A stretch of DNA of 64,000 nt from Cristatella mucedo. Lineage: Eukaryota; Bryozoa; Phylactolaemata; Cristatellidae. The notes under the pieces were generated by a model. That model ran no database searches. It saw only the letters and a program-made list of their open reading frames with translations, and had not been told where the DNA came from. The translations under genes and the position numbers were made by a program. This document shows, piece after piece, positions 1 to 34,400 of this stretch. The first letter of the stretch is position 1, and the number at the start of each line of letters is the position of its first letter. The stretch covers positions 137,501-201,500 of the forward strand of contig WPIO01000247.1 of the NCBI GenBank assembly GCA_009760855.2. Reading direction: 5' to 3'.

Positions 1-1348
1 AGCAAAAGCATGTAACAATCATTGCATGCACTGAGCTGCTGCTACGTAGAAGATGGCCTACCACGGCAGAGATTGCAAGCTGTGCTTTGTCGTGCTATAG
101 ATGCAGGCACCTCTGTAATTATGGAGGTGCATGCGTCTATTATCAAGGTGCATACATAATTGCACTACAAACTGTAGTGCAACAAAGCGTAGAGTATAAA
201 GACATTCCTTGGAATGCAAACTCGCATATACACGTTGTTGCTGTATTTGTGGACAACTCTTTCTCTTTCCGTGAGTACGTGTAAGTGTATGTGCATGCGT
301 GTACAAACAATGAATATTGGCTAATTTAATAGCCTCATTTGCATGCGGTGGCAGAAGAGCCTTAGCCACCACCATCATCGTCGTCGTCGCTAGCAGCTGG
401 CGATAAAGGATTATGCCCCCTGCAGGATTCGAAGCCACGACATCAGTCGTGAAACAGCGAGCACCTTACATGTGCAAGTGCACCGCTAGCTGTGCACAGG
501 TGGAATGAAAACATCGCCGCAACAAAGTAGGTGCTGAAGACTATACATATTAGAACGGCAGCAGATCAAGAGCAACAGTAGTGTGGACGTGTTATTGCCA
601 TCACGTGGTTCTGCCCCCCCCCCCAGCTGACGTTCTGTTCGCCCAACGGGCGCTCACCTTGCCGGCACGTGTCGTGTCCCTTGCCGCGCAATTCACTTTT
701 TTTCCGCCTGTGCGTACGCACGCTATCCACTCTCTTCTCTCTTATCGTCACGTGCTCTGGTGCAGCACACACGACGGCTACTACATCAGAATGTATGCTC
801 GCTCGCTCGTGTTGCCTGTATGCGATACTATACAGGCGTCGTTGACAACGCAGCAACTCGCTTGTGGGGGCTATGCTCTTCGTCGCGCCGCCATCGAGCG
901 CCCACGAGCCCCTACAGTAGGACCAGCCATCAATTTAAGTCCGTAACAAGGAGAAAGCTAGTGCACAATCGGAGCAACTAGCAGCTCTGCTCCGGCTCAC
1001 GGTTCTGCTGCAGGGTGCTGAGGCAACGAGACTCGGGCACTGAGTGAGTAACGGCTGCACCCTCTCAGATGACGAAAGCACTGTTATCGTGTGTCAGGCA
1101 ACCATAGCATTAGGGAAAAAAGCTTAAAAGTCAGGACGGAGCAGTTCACAATAAGCATAGAAAATGCCTTGGCTACTGGTCACAGCAAGGCTGCCAGCTC
1201 TTTGCAATATACGTGCAATCTAAATTTACTTGGGTGGATATCGTGGATTACCGTGCATCTTCACCCCTCCCCAGCTGCTGGTGATTGGGTTTGACCACAG
1301 CTGTCTGTAATGCCAATAATGGCAACAAAGGCCCAGCATCGGCCGAAG
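1..1348. other. left flank without a recognisable gene
   Basis: Apart from a SINE copy at 319-470 I see no coding exon that can be supported here. The short open frames show no family resemblance and no matching splice sites. If the minus-strand LRRIQ1-like gene continues beyond its last secure exon, its 3' untranslated region would lie here. Confidence 0.5.
319..470 (-). mobile_element. tRNA-derived SINE copy
   Basis: Read on the minus strand, this shows a tRNA-like B-box region (tggcttcgaatcctgc) about 30 bases after a short palindrome around tcacgac. The family body follows (tttatcgcca, then ggctcttctgcc) and the conserved end aatgaggctattaaattag. The same order recurs at 19.7, 21.9, 56.8 and 63.5 kb, which identifies a dispersed SINE family. 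The A-box end is eroded. Confidence 0.65.
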
Positions 1349-1549
1349 CTAGGGCAGAGCCGACACCGTGGCAGGAGCCATGAAGGAAGACCGATCTGAT
1401 CGCCTGTGTGGATGCAGTGACCCAATCCTGCTCCCACTAAGATTGGCCGATCCTCCTCTAAGTCTTAACTCCCGATCCGACCCAGCCTGGAGCCCTGGTG
1501 ATGACCTATTGCTAAGGCTGCTATTTCGAACCGAAGTCTGGCAGCCACG
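1349..1549 (-). CDS. candidate last exon of LRRIQ1-like gene
   Basis: An open minus-strand frame rich in Ser and Arg runs for up to 67 codons and ends at a TAG. Two possible acceptors (ccttag at 1550 and ctgccag at 1538) both leave phase 0, which matches the phase-0 donor of the last secure exon at 3713. No family resemblance was recognised, and the opposite strand is also open, so this rests on phase and position only. The intron would contain the LINE copy at 1568-3575. Confidence 0.3.
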   Translation of the reverse strand, partial: RGCQTSVRNSSLSNRSSPGLQAGSDRELRLRGGSANLSGSRIGSLHPHRRSDRSSFMAPATVSALP

Positions 1550-1565
1550 CTAAGGTTTACCTTCG

Positions 1566-1567
<2 letters not shown>

Positions 1568-1597
<30 letters not shown>

Positions 1598-3575
1598 TTG
1601 CACTTGATAAAGCGCCCTCAGAGAACTTAATCTCTTTCTAGGCGCTTTACATTTGCTGCAAAGTGATACGCAATAGAATAGTAAGTAAAATCATGCTTGA
1701 AAAACAAACAAAATGAATAACATGGTTAGGGGTTACATGCACTGGGTCAGCATGCAAATGTGGTTAGTGGCAGCATGAACAGTGTCAGCACGCATAAGCA
1801 CATCGAGGACGAATCACAAGGACCCACTAAATGCTGTCCTAAATAGGTATGTTTTTAAGTTTCTTTTAAATGTGGTCAGGTCAGGGGATGTTCTGATGCA
1901 GGTCGGGAGGGAGTTCCAGGCTGTGGGAGCATACGAGCTAAATGCACGGTCTCCAAAGGATTTAAGGTTTGTACGAGGTATTTCTAGACTGTTGGATTCC
2001 GAAAAGCGAGTGGTACGATGATGGGGTAGTATCTCTGAAAGATAGGCTGGAGCCATAGAATGAAGAGACCTAAAAGTGAGCGACAAAACCTTGAAGTCAA
2101 TCCGTTGCTTGACTGGTAACCAGTGCAGGTCGGCGAGAAGTGGAGTAATGTGGCAACTGCGACGCTCACGACAGACAAGCCTAGCTGCAGAGTTTTGCAC
2201 CAGCTGCAATCGCCTGATCGCACATGCTGGTAGGCCAGTAAGCAGTGAGTTGCAGAAGTCGAGACGAGATGTCACGAATGCATGGACCAACTTGGACGTG
2301 GTATCCTTATCTAAACAAGCCCTAATTTTAGCAATGTTATGAAGCTGAAAATAGGCTGATTTGACTGTGGAGCTGATGTGGTCGTCTAACGAGAGGTCGC
2401 TTTGGAATATGACACCTAGATTTCGAGCTGATTCAACTGGAGATATGCTGGCAGAGCCAATTTTGAAAGTCAGCCTTTCCAATTTCTGAATAACACTAGG
2501 TTTGCCCATAACTTGTAAGTTAGTTTTATCATCGTTTAGTTTTAGAAAATTTGCTGCCATCCATGATCGGATGTCATCAATGCATGCAGCAAGTGAGTTG
2601 AGAGAATTTGAGGTGCTCGAAGGCTGGGAGGGATCAAAGCAAAGGTACAACTGAGTGTCATCTGCATAGAAGTGAAAGCCTAGATTGTGTTTGGCAATCA
2701 CATCAGCGAGAGGGAGAGTATAAACGGTGAAAAGGACCGGACCTAGCACAGAGCCCTGAGGTACTCCATATTTTAGAGGTACTTCAGATGATCTTTGTCC
2801 ATTCACGTCAACACTCTGGAGTCTCCCACTGAGATAGGACCTGAACCACTGCAGAGCAGTGCCAGTGATGCCTAGGCGAGATGAGAGGCGCTCTAGAAGT
2901 ACTTTGTGATCGATGGTATCAAAAGCTGCCGAAAGATCAAGCAAAACAAGCAGAGACACTCTACCCATGTCTGCATTCCTAAGTAGGTCGTTGTATACCC
3001 GAAGCAATGCTGACTCTGTGGAGTGATTAGCTCTAAGGCCAGACTGGAACTTACTAGCAAGGTGTGAGGTTTCGATATACGAGTTCAGCTGGTCTGCCAC
3101 GACCCGTTCCAGTGTCTTTGATAGGAATGGTAGAAGGGAGACTGGGCGGTAGTGGCTTAAGTTCTCTTGGTCTAGTGTAGCTTTCTTGAGAAGTGGCCTG
3201 ACTACAGCTTTTTTGAAAGGTGCTGGGACCTGACCTGAGGCTAATGACACATTAATGATGTTGGTTATGCATGGCAGCAGCAGATCAATGCAACGTAGGA
3301 GCAGGACAGTGGGAATATGGTCCAGTGGACTTGTTGTCTTCTTTGATTGAGATACGAGCTTTAGGACTACATCACTAGTGACCTGTTTAAATGCAGACAT
3401 TGAGGCGCAGCCAGGAACCGAGGAACAGCATTCTAGTGGGAAGGTTGTCATCGCAGGGATGGATTCCCTGATTTTGTCTATCTTCTGCACAAAGAATCGA
3501 GAGAAGCGATCGGCTAGATCATCACAAGGATCATCAGGAATGGCCTTAATGGCCGATTTCCTCTTTGCAGGATGT
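1568..3575 (-). mobile_element. LINE family A, 5'-truncated, RT frame intact
   Basis: Non-LTR retrotransposon on the minus strand, ending in an (AAT)n tail at 1568-1597. It keeps an unbroken frame from about 3575 to a stop at 1814-1816. This covers the reverse transcriptase with [24 protein letters not shown] and the catalytic FYADDTQLY, then the thumb and C-terminal parts. The endonuclease is missing, as usual for 5' truncation. The style of the RT is that of the L2/CR1 group. It matches the copy at 60605-62125 almost base for base apart from small indels (a 9-base difference near 2020), so insertion is recent. It lies in the gene's sense orientation downstream of LRRIQ1 exon 17. Confidence 0.9.
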
Positions 3576-3594
3576 TTACACAGGAATTGTAACA

Positions 3595-3622
3595 GCAGCA
3601 GCAGCAGCGGCAGCATATGAGC
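3595..3622. repeat. short AGC repeat
   Basis: A run of about eight AGC-type triplets, slightly imperfect, between the last secure LRRIQ1 exon and the LINE 5' junction. Confidence 0.6.
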
Positions 3623-3712
3623 AGGCTGAGCAGGGCGAGAGAGCACGAGATCCTTTGACACAGAGCAGCCAGCAGTGCAGCTGCTATTGCTGCCAGACAC
3701 CCACCCACTCAC

Positions 3713-25793
<22,081 letters not shown>

Positions 25794-26558
25794 ATCCGAA
25801 TGCAGTTAGTAAGAAGGCGTGACTGGCGATACGTGTGGTCCGAACAGGTTTTCACTAGTAGCTCACCAACGTTCTAAAGTATAAGGTACAAGAATTTCCA
25901 TACAAGTACAACTAATACATGAAAGGCTAGTAAGGTAAAGAAATCTTTCCGCAAAATGCTCACCCAAGCCGAGCCCAAGATAGGAGTAGGCTTCGGTACA
26001 AAATACGGCAAGGCAGCAGTTTCCAAACCTTTATAGTGGGTCAAAGCAAGGTCAGTTATTCTTGAAATATAAAAATTAACGGAAATAAATTGTGTGCATG
26101 GGCAGGATAAGAGCAGAAGGCACTAGACTCAATCGAAGGAGAAGTCTCTTAACGGTTATGGGTCGGCTACCAAGTTGTAGCTGTTAGCAACGTATCAGCG
26201 CCATGTTGGTCATCACCGGATATTTCAGCTGATACTGTAATCAATTAACGACATGAAAGTGATAAAAGTAAACTATAATATATACATTTTAAATATTTAT
26301 TTAATTTATTATAAATGTGGCAAATTTTATGCACTCCAAATTTGGTAGCATCAGATAACAGGACTCAAGATTTACAATAGATATACAAAGTCCACCGATA
26401 ACCGGGCCCACCGTCCCGCAAACCTTCGGGTTGTGTAAGTTTAAATAAATTTAGTAACTATTTTGTGATATTTTATAGAGTAATACGGCTACTATAATTG
26501 TAATAATATGTAATATATAATACTTTGTATATAGCTTGGTGTAGCATTGGAACTGTGT

Positions 26559-26844
26559 GGAGAGTCAAGCGTAGCTGCGTGGCTCGTTATTGCCTGGGCG
26601 TACAAAACTTGATACTTTCCCGCGAGTCACGCTGTACGATGGGCAACATCATAACAGACCTATAAAACGCGAGACGATTCTCGGCTATTTACCTTAGCGA
26701 GGAGAGTCGCCATCAAGCGTAGCTGCGTGTGTCGTTATTGCCTGGGCGTACAAGACTTGATACTTTCCCGCGAGTCACGCTGTAGGATGGGCAACACGAT
26801 AACAGACCTTAAAAAAAGCGAGACGATTCTCGGCTATTTACCTT
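26559..26844. repeat. tandem duplication of a ~140-bp unit
   Basis: Units at 26559-26695 and 26701-26844 are nearly identical. Shared blocks are tcaagcgtagctgcgtg, cgttattgcctgggcgtaca, cttgatactttcccgcgagt and gagacgattctcggctattt. Each holds one TTTCCCGC (26616-26623 and 26764-26771), the core of an E2F site, spaced 148 bases apart. Confidence 0.93.
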
Positions 26845-26854
26845 CGAGACCTTT

Positions 26855-27073
26855 TTGGACCTCTTGACGGCTTCTCTGCTCCAGCTTGTGCCGGCGAAAG
26901 CGGCGATTTATGTTGGAGCAATTGTTACAAACGTGCTGTTGAGTCTCATAAACTGCGGTAGTTTGCCGCAAGCGCAGCGCTCGTGGCAGGTGCTAGTCTT
27001 TGCAGACGCGTGGCAAATGCTGCTAATCATGCTAGGTAGCGTATCGCCAGCACTTCCGACACAACTCGTTTAG
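26855..27073 (+). other. unrecognised hydrophobic open frame
   Basis: A 72-codon frame directly after the tandem duplication, with hydrophobic stretches such as IYVGAIVTNVLLSLINCG. It has no ATG at its start and no recognised family. It may be a chance frame or a piece of an exon. Confidence 0.2.
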
Positions 27074-27079
27074 CTGGAC

Positions 27080-27400
27080 CTCAAACCACTCTCAAATCCA
27101 CTGGAAACCATGCCTTTTTGTTCTTACGCTCTTAAAACCCGGAGCTCACTTCAAAACTAATGTTAGGACGTCTCCTGACTTGCCGGCATTTAAAAAGTAA
27201 ATTACTAAAAACCCATCTGGTGCTCATAGTTTTTGCTAGGTCCTTGTGAATTGACCTTTTGAACGCTTTTACGTGATGACAAAAGGGCGGTTATCACTAA
27301 GCTTATTTATTGCTTCTTTTTACAGCATATATAGAGTCCCTTCAAAGAGATTGAGTTCCCTGAGGGCGCTGTATAATGATATTATTAGTTTTTTATTATT
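27080..27400 (+). mobile_element. LINE family A 3' fragment
   Basis: Diverged C-terminal coding remnant (aaaacccggagctcacttc) and 3' UTR, ending in the hairpin remnant caaagagattgagttccctg and an ATT tail. Confidence 0.65.
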
Positions 27401-27454
27401 CTGCAGAGAAAGAAATTGCCGCAATGGTGACGATCGGTAAGATCTTTAGATACT

Positions 27455-27675
27455 TAATAATAACAATAACAATAATGTACTTGATAAAGCGCCCTCAGAG
27501 AACTTAATCTCTTTCCAGGCGCTTTAAATTTGCTGCAAAGGGAAATGCAATTGAATGGTAAGTAAAATCATGCTTGAAAAACAAACAAAATGAATAACAT
27601 GGTTAGGGGTGACATGCACAGGGTCAGCATGCAAATGTGGTTAGTGGCTGCATGCACAGTGTCACCAGTTCTATT
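27455..27675 (-). mobile_element. LINE family A 3' fragment
   Basis: Good match to the family 3' UTR: cttgataaagcgccctcaga, then ggcgctttaaatttgctgca and ggggtgacatgcacagggtc. The ATT tail is at the left. Confidence 0.9.
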
Positions 27676-28203
27676 CTCGTTCCTCGCTCTCAATATGAAA
27701 GACCGAAGCTCAGGCACAGACATTGCTACGATCCACTCAGTTTGTGCCTATAGACTGCAAGCGAATCGTCAGCCTGTCGGGCTGTGGTGGCTTCAATTTA
27801 AAAAAAGTACCGCTAGTAGTTCTGTACGTGCGAGGGTCTCAAAAGTCAGCATGATGAAACGTGCTGAAATAATGCACTACTCCGAGGACAGAAATAGCTG
27901 CCAGCAATGGCTAATGCAGCCAACTGAGTATCCTCTCAACGAAGTCGCTCGGCGTTACGCTCCGAGGATCTACTGACAGCGATGATGAAAGTCGCCTGCT
28001 CACGTAGAAATCCGATTCCTGGAAGCAATCGCAATAAATCCAGCTTTCCTTGCTACCGCTGACGCCGCTTGATGCAGGTTAAAATTTCTAAGAACAGTCC
28101 GAGGGCGGGTCCATATTAGAGCATTTGATCATCGGCGACGGCGATCGGTGGAGCAGACGTGAGCGCAGGGAGCTGTCGCGTTTTGTCGCCGAGCGTGATC
28201 GAC

Positions 28204-28404
28204 ATGCTCCAGCGTACTTTGGTGTGCGTCCTCCTCGGCCTATGTCTTTTCGAACTTGCGGCGACGTCGCTCATCACAGACCCGCTCGTGGCCGCCAGAT
28301 GGCTCGTCATGTACAACCAGGAAGCCCAGCAGCTGCTCCAAGATTCAGTGGGAGCACGGTGGAACGTTTCGGTAGCCATAACGCCGGAGAACTCTCGGAT
28401 CGCG
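28204..28404 (+). CDS. ACE: ACE exon 1: signal peptide and N-terminus
   Basis: The ATG at 28204 starts [20 protein letters not shown]; an in-frame upstream ATG at 28159 would bury the signal peptide, so 28204 is preferred. It contains the family segment [13 protein letters not shown] with a glycosylation sequon. The donor is gcg/gtaagc, phase 0. Confidence 0.92.
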
Positions 28405-31400
28405 GTAAGCTGCAGAAGCAACGTAATGATAGCCATGAGGTCGCTTGCTGGTTTTACGATTTCCTTAGCGGCACGAAATACTGCTACAGTCGGTGGATTG
28501 GCTTAACTGAAAGCCAAGTAGGCAATCAACTTGGAGCTAGCGTATTAATCCACTTTTTACTTGCATTGACTTTCCATCAAGCAAAGTACCGACTTAAACG
28601 TTCCACCACCCAATTATACGTAAGCTCCTTCTCTTGCAAAGGCCTACCTACAGAAAATGCTTCCTTCTCAGGTTTCGCTTAGTAATACCTACTTTTCGTC
28701 ACAGTTCATTCAGCTCTGACGATAAGCAACCTTGAATCCTGTTAAATTATGCCTTTAGTTGTTCGTATGGCTCCAAAGCCTTGAACTCACTTATGATGTA
28801 ACAACATTACCCGCCTGTACACGTCATTTTATAATAAACGAAAACGTACTTGTGCTGCAGAAAATTTGCTGTGTGCTCGTGGATTGTCCTTTGTTTACTT
28901 ATTTCCATCAAAACTATGCATGTTCTCTTTTGAAAATTGGCAAGCTTCTTTTTTCTGCATATGAAAATGAAAAAAGAGATTAACTTCTCCAAGGTAATTA
29001 TAAAAGTGTCATATATATCTCATTATTATATCACGAATTCGATTCACTCCTATTTTTTCCCCGCAAATTTACCGAAGACAATTGTCAGTTATGCTGCTTA
29101 ATTGCACAGACCGTAATAACTATCGTAGGCCAATTCGCAAAGTAAAAATTCCCCTTTGAGAGTCAAATTCTACGGCTCTGGTGATTCCATTTTGTGTCCA
29201 GCCTAAGGAATTTTCAAACTGGCTTGAGTAAGAAATCCTCGAGAAACTGACGGTCTATGAACAAGTAAAACGAAATCTACGATGCTCCAAGCGTATGCCT
29301 AAAGGAGCTGCCGGCGATCTGTCGCCCCGTGGTGCTGTACTAAGCGGCAGGCAAAGCGACGGGCGAGTGTCCAGAGGAAAAAAGAGATTGATTACTCCGA
29401 AATTATAATGAAATAAGGCTCATGTAGGCCGCTTCACGAGATCGAACCTCCATGAATGTGCTGTACATTTTGCTGCGAGAGAAGCAACTAGTAAAAGCAA
29501 ATGACAGGCAATGTATCTTGCTTGGACGCGTATGCAAAAGCAAAACCCGCCGACAGGACTCCTTCGCAATGAGCGTAGATACCCACGCGGAGAAACACCC
29601 GACCCGAGAGACGTCCTTTCGGTACTCGCCTCTGAGGCGTGACCAATCAAATTGTCTTTACTAAGCAATCCTTCGAACGCGAACGGCACGGCGCGCGCGC
29701 ACCAGCTGCACGAATACAGTGTGGCTTGGCAGCCAGTGGCCAGCTGGGAATTGTCGGGCTCAGACATCTTCCGCTAGCTCCGCAGGGCTCAGCGCTACTG
29801 CCGGAGCGTCAGGTTCGAGCAGCTACGCACTGCCTGGCAAGCTGCCCACCGGAAATCGGGTACGGGGAAAGACACGACGTCCCGCCATCTTGCATGGCTG
29901 GCTACACGGTCGACGAGCAAGACAGCACACCGGACGCATATCCCATGTAAATGCAGAGTTCAAGAGCCAATAGTAAGCCGATGTCAAGTATGTCAACGAT
30001 ATAGAGACTCATACTAAATAAAAATATGCATTATTAAATGCATCTCCGATTAAAGATGACCATTCGGGGCAAAAAAGGTGACTACGATACAGTGAGTGGG
30101 GTTGCAAGGTACACCAATTTGGTCCAAGAGGGTGGCGTTGCGATTGTAAATACGCGAAGGAAATGCATTCTCTGCTGTTTAATGACTTCATGAACGCGTA
30201 TTCTTGGATATGCAGGTACTGCAGAATATTGCGCAAGATAATTGCTAAGAATTGTATGCTGCTTTTCGAGTCTTCGGCAACATTCATTTGTATTCATCGA
30301 CGAATTGCCTTTGCTCGTCTCATTGCCTTAAGTGTACTGTTAATAATGACCTTCAGCAACTCCATTTGGTCCTTGTACGGTTGTTACTGCGTCAATGCAT
30401 ATTAAACCTATTCAGTAAGTATATGCGCTCGCGCGGAATATATTCATTATTCAAATATCATAACTACACTTGACTGTGGTGCGAGTGAATTTATTTCATC
30501 CCACTTAAGCCAGCGTATTATGATGATGCCGATTATTGTAGCATATTCAAATGATAGCCAACCAAACACGCATTTACAAGGAGCAATTCCGACGTCAGCA
30601 AGATAAACTACGCGCCAAAGCTAAAATTCATTCATGTTTGCTGCACGATATCTCCTCAAGAATGTTCACGTCGCGAGTTAGGCACCGCGAGTTAGACCTC
30701 GCGAACGACTTCAAAGGGCGGAAATTAAAGCCGGACTGAACGACCTCTGGTGTCTGTTTCGTTTTGCTGTTTTGAAATTCGTGTGCTGCGTTTCTGCCGA
30801 GTGCCATCTTTTCAGAAAACATTCTGAACTCTATTTCTAAACAGTACAAGGCCGTTTCAAGGCCTTGATCCTAATGCATTCGTTATGTTTCGAAGATAAG
30901 CTGGGGCCTTGGCTTGGTCTTCTGGCGTAACCGGGTCGTGAAAGCGTGCGGAAGCATTGCTTTAGTAATCGCTTCAAGTCCGCGTCAAGGTCCAAGACGT
31001 GACTAACTTCATCACTGACATACCGAAAAGTACCAACTTGAACACATGCGATATATACTTGCAGATAAAAATGCACACACGCACGCACGCACACAAACAC
31101 ACACACACCCACACACACACACACACACAAATATATACATACGTGTGTGTTGTTGTTTGTACTTAATGGTTTTCAAGCCTTTGCGTTATCCATGAAACGA
31201 CATCTACTATCCTGCTGCCGATTGTGGCACATTCTTTTCAGCTGCCGTGAGCTGCTACTTCCATGCTAGTCACAACCTCAACTGCTCTTCTGACTCAGCT
31301 ATGCTTCTTACTTCCTCTTTTTTGCGCGACACGATATCTGCTACCGAACCCCTACCGAAAGTCGCTTAGGCTTGGAGTTTGCTATATAAAACTCTTCCGC

Positions 31401-34400
31401 GTAACACCGAAATAGTTTTTGTGGCCTTGTGGAGACGAAGATACCGAAAAAGAGAATGTATGTATCTACGGTGGAAACAGTGTACTAGTCCTTATTTAGA
31501 ATGAATTTAGTTAGAGTTTTCATGTTAACGGCAAATCAAAACGCAAATCATAATGAGTGGTATCTTTACAGAGTCCTTAAAACATAAAATCGCGTACACG
31601 CGTGAAGGTACTAGGGGTTTATCCGTAACGGCATTTCAACTTTACGTAACCACTATTTCAACATCACCGGTTAAAGAAACTTCCATCGCACATAGCGCAC
31701 ATACTATGTTCACTTTCTATTTCCAAATTCTTCGCGACTAATCAAGACCGCAAGCTAGTAGCTGGCATTACGCAGCCGTTACCAAAAGCAATGGAGCCGT
31801 CGGCTGTATTGGGCTTTGGCTTTTGGGTCATATCGCATGTCAATGCATAATCACGGAATCGCTAAAAAGGTAGAGGCGTGCAGAGATTTGCGTCAACTTA
31901 TACAGACAAGAAATGCCGAAGCGTGTACTAATACGTGGTATTAATGTTACGCTAAAAATGAGATTAATTTCGTACTTTGCCTAAACTCAGCCGTCCAGAC
32001 AAGACTCATAAATATCATATTACGCTCCAGTGACAGCGAGGTACCAAGAGGAGACAACTCATAGAACAACGAGATACCGAGAGGAGATACAATAGAGTCT
32101 GCTTCATTGTCAAACTCATGAGTTCTTTCTGTTACAAACTTGCAGGAACAAAAAAGCAAGAACTATGCAGAATTTAGTAAAAAAGCACGAAAAATAGCTG
32201 CCAAGTTCGACTGGCGCCATTTCAATGACACTTTGATGAGACGCTCGTTCGCCATGATTTCGTCTCCCGGGATAGCCATTTTACCACCGAAGGATTATGA
32301 TGAGGTAAGACTGCGATGAAGTCGGATGTCGGACGCTTACCGGACCGGCAAGCCTGCGATTGAATAGGATATTTCGAAGGCCAGTGCTGGCTGCACGACA
32401 GCGTCGGGTGCGGCTCGCTGCTGCTGCTGCATCTGGGCCGCTGAGCGAGCCGGTCTCAATTGTCATGCCTATAATTAGCAGCACAGATGGCGCAAAGTAG
32501 AGAATCGCTTCTGTTTTAGTATATGCAGCTGAGCAGCGAAATGCAGCGTATTTATAGCGAAGGAGCAATATGCAAAGATGGACAGCACTCGTTTCGCCTG
32601 GACCCAGGTAATGAAGACTTAGCAGCCGAAAATTCCGCTTCTTTGCCACCCCGTCATTGTTCGGTTTCGTCTTTTCGCCCATTCATTCAGCGACGATCGG
32701 CACCCAGCTCAACATGACCTATCACACTCAAGAACGTGGTCTTTCAGCAGCAGCAACAATCAAACCGCTGCTAAATCTTTTCGGAAAGCTAAAAACTAAA
32801 ATTTGGACCACTCTTTCCTCTAATAAATAAAAGTATGAGCATGCAGTAAAGAGCAAGAAATAATGTATTATTACTTTTTAAATAATAGGCTAAATGGCGT
32901 TTTTAGCATTCCTTAATTTTCTTGCATAGGTCGCGCACTTATGCTTTGTGCTCATAAATATAGTATCCTCAATATTACGGCTCAGCCTTAAAAAGCGGCT
33001 CACGCAATCTTTTAGAACTTTCCGAAATCATGGCAACGTCGAGGGACTACGGTCAGCTCTTGTGGGCGTGGAAAGGCTGGCGTGACGCAGTCGGCCCTCC
33101 TATGCGAAACAAGTACCGGCGCTTTGTGGAGCTTCTCAACAAGGCAGCCCGCTTAGGAAGTACGGCGCTGTGCTTTGCCTGCGGCCGATGATCCGATGTC
33201 ACTGGTCGCTGCTTGTCATTCCACGCGACTTCTAAGCAAACCTCAGACGCAAGCTCGAGCACTCGCTTTCCTATTGCAGACAAAACCGACATGAGTGTGA
33301 GTTGGAAAAACGTTTTTGCTCATTCCGGAAAGCCGAAATACAACTTCGAAGACGACATTACCAGGATATTTAATCATTTGAAGCCACTTTACGCCAAGCT
33401 TCACAACTTTGTGCGAGCGAAATTGAAAGACTTTTATGGGTCACATAACTTTCCCTCCACCGGTCATATTCCTGCCCACTTGCTTGGTAAAGTATGGCGT
33501 CTTTCGTAACTAATTATTCTCACCCTGCTCGAGAACAACTCTACAGCTATGAAGCAGCTACCAGTTGCGCACCGTCTGTATTATTCCTCCTAACTTTAGG
33601 TAACATGTGGGCACAGTCGTGGGCCAACATCGAACCAATTCTCATTTCCAAAACGGCATCCGATCGCACGGACGCAACACCGGCATTACAAAATGTAAGC
33701 ATTGACTAGTTTTGTAATGTGTTAGATCTTTTTCTTTTCAATAAGATTCATTAAAGTATGTCTCAAATGTTAAAACTTTATCAAAACCTATGCAATTTGA
33801 AATTGGATATACTTGTATGGAAAATTGATCCTCTTAAGCAATGCCTTCTACCAAATACTGCCACTGATCGGATAGGAGTTTTATTTTTAAAGGGTAAACT
33901 GAGCTTCGTATCTTTCTGAGCAGCAAATCTCTGGTGGGTGAACAGATATTTTAGCTTTCTAAACTAGCAAACTTTGATGCCTTCGAATATGGTTCGAAAA
34001 TAGAGAAGCTCGACTTTTTTTATCGTGATTCGATTCGAAAGTACCAATTGACCCCAAGATTCAAACATGAGCGCCATTCGCCGTGACAGCCTTTACTCAG
34101 TGGAATCGCCCTTACGAGCTCACTCGCAAAGGCGCGGTATAGAATGAGCCATCGCTGACTGTCGTCCTAATTGCACAAAGGTATGAACGTTGTCTGTATA
34201 TCTTCTTCAGTCGACCTGCCCAGTTGTTTTTGACCGCGATGCGAGATTTTCGATGAGCACTGCGTGCTCCGCGTCGTAGGAAGTCGAGGAAACTTGGTGT
34301 GAAGAGTAAGAACAAGTTTGAAACGCGATGGAGTGGCAAAACAGCGAGTAGCCATTGGCACCCCCGTCGGCGAGCCGCTAAGCCTCTGCTGATGGCGACG

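Larger units (their letters stand above)
25794..28203. promoter_or_regulatory. head-to-head intergenic region between LRRIQ1 and ACE
   Basis: 2.4 kb separate the two divergent start codons. The region contains an A+T-rich part (26.25-26.55 kb), a tandem duplication (26559-26844) and two LINE family A 3' fragments in opposite orientation. It should include both promoters, but no TATA box or start site can be assigned with confidence. Confidence 0.5.
28405..32145. other. ACE intron 1
   Basis: 3.7-kb intron with a CA repeat (31076-31129) and a diverged LINE family B fragment (31195-31440). Open frames at 29.4-29.95 kb and 30.0-30.5 kb have no recognised homology and no fitting splice sites. Confidence 0.7.

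Noticed and set aside
26180-26225. RFX X-box candidate for the ciliary-type gene
   Set aside because: Only half-site-like pieces (gttagcaac, gccatgttgg) with wrong spacing.
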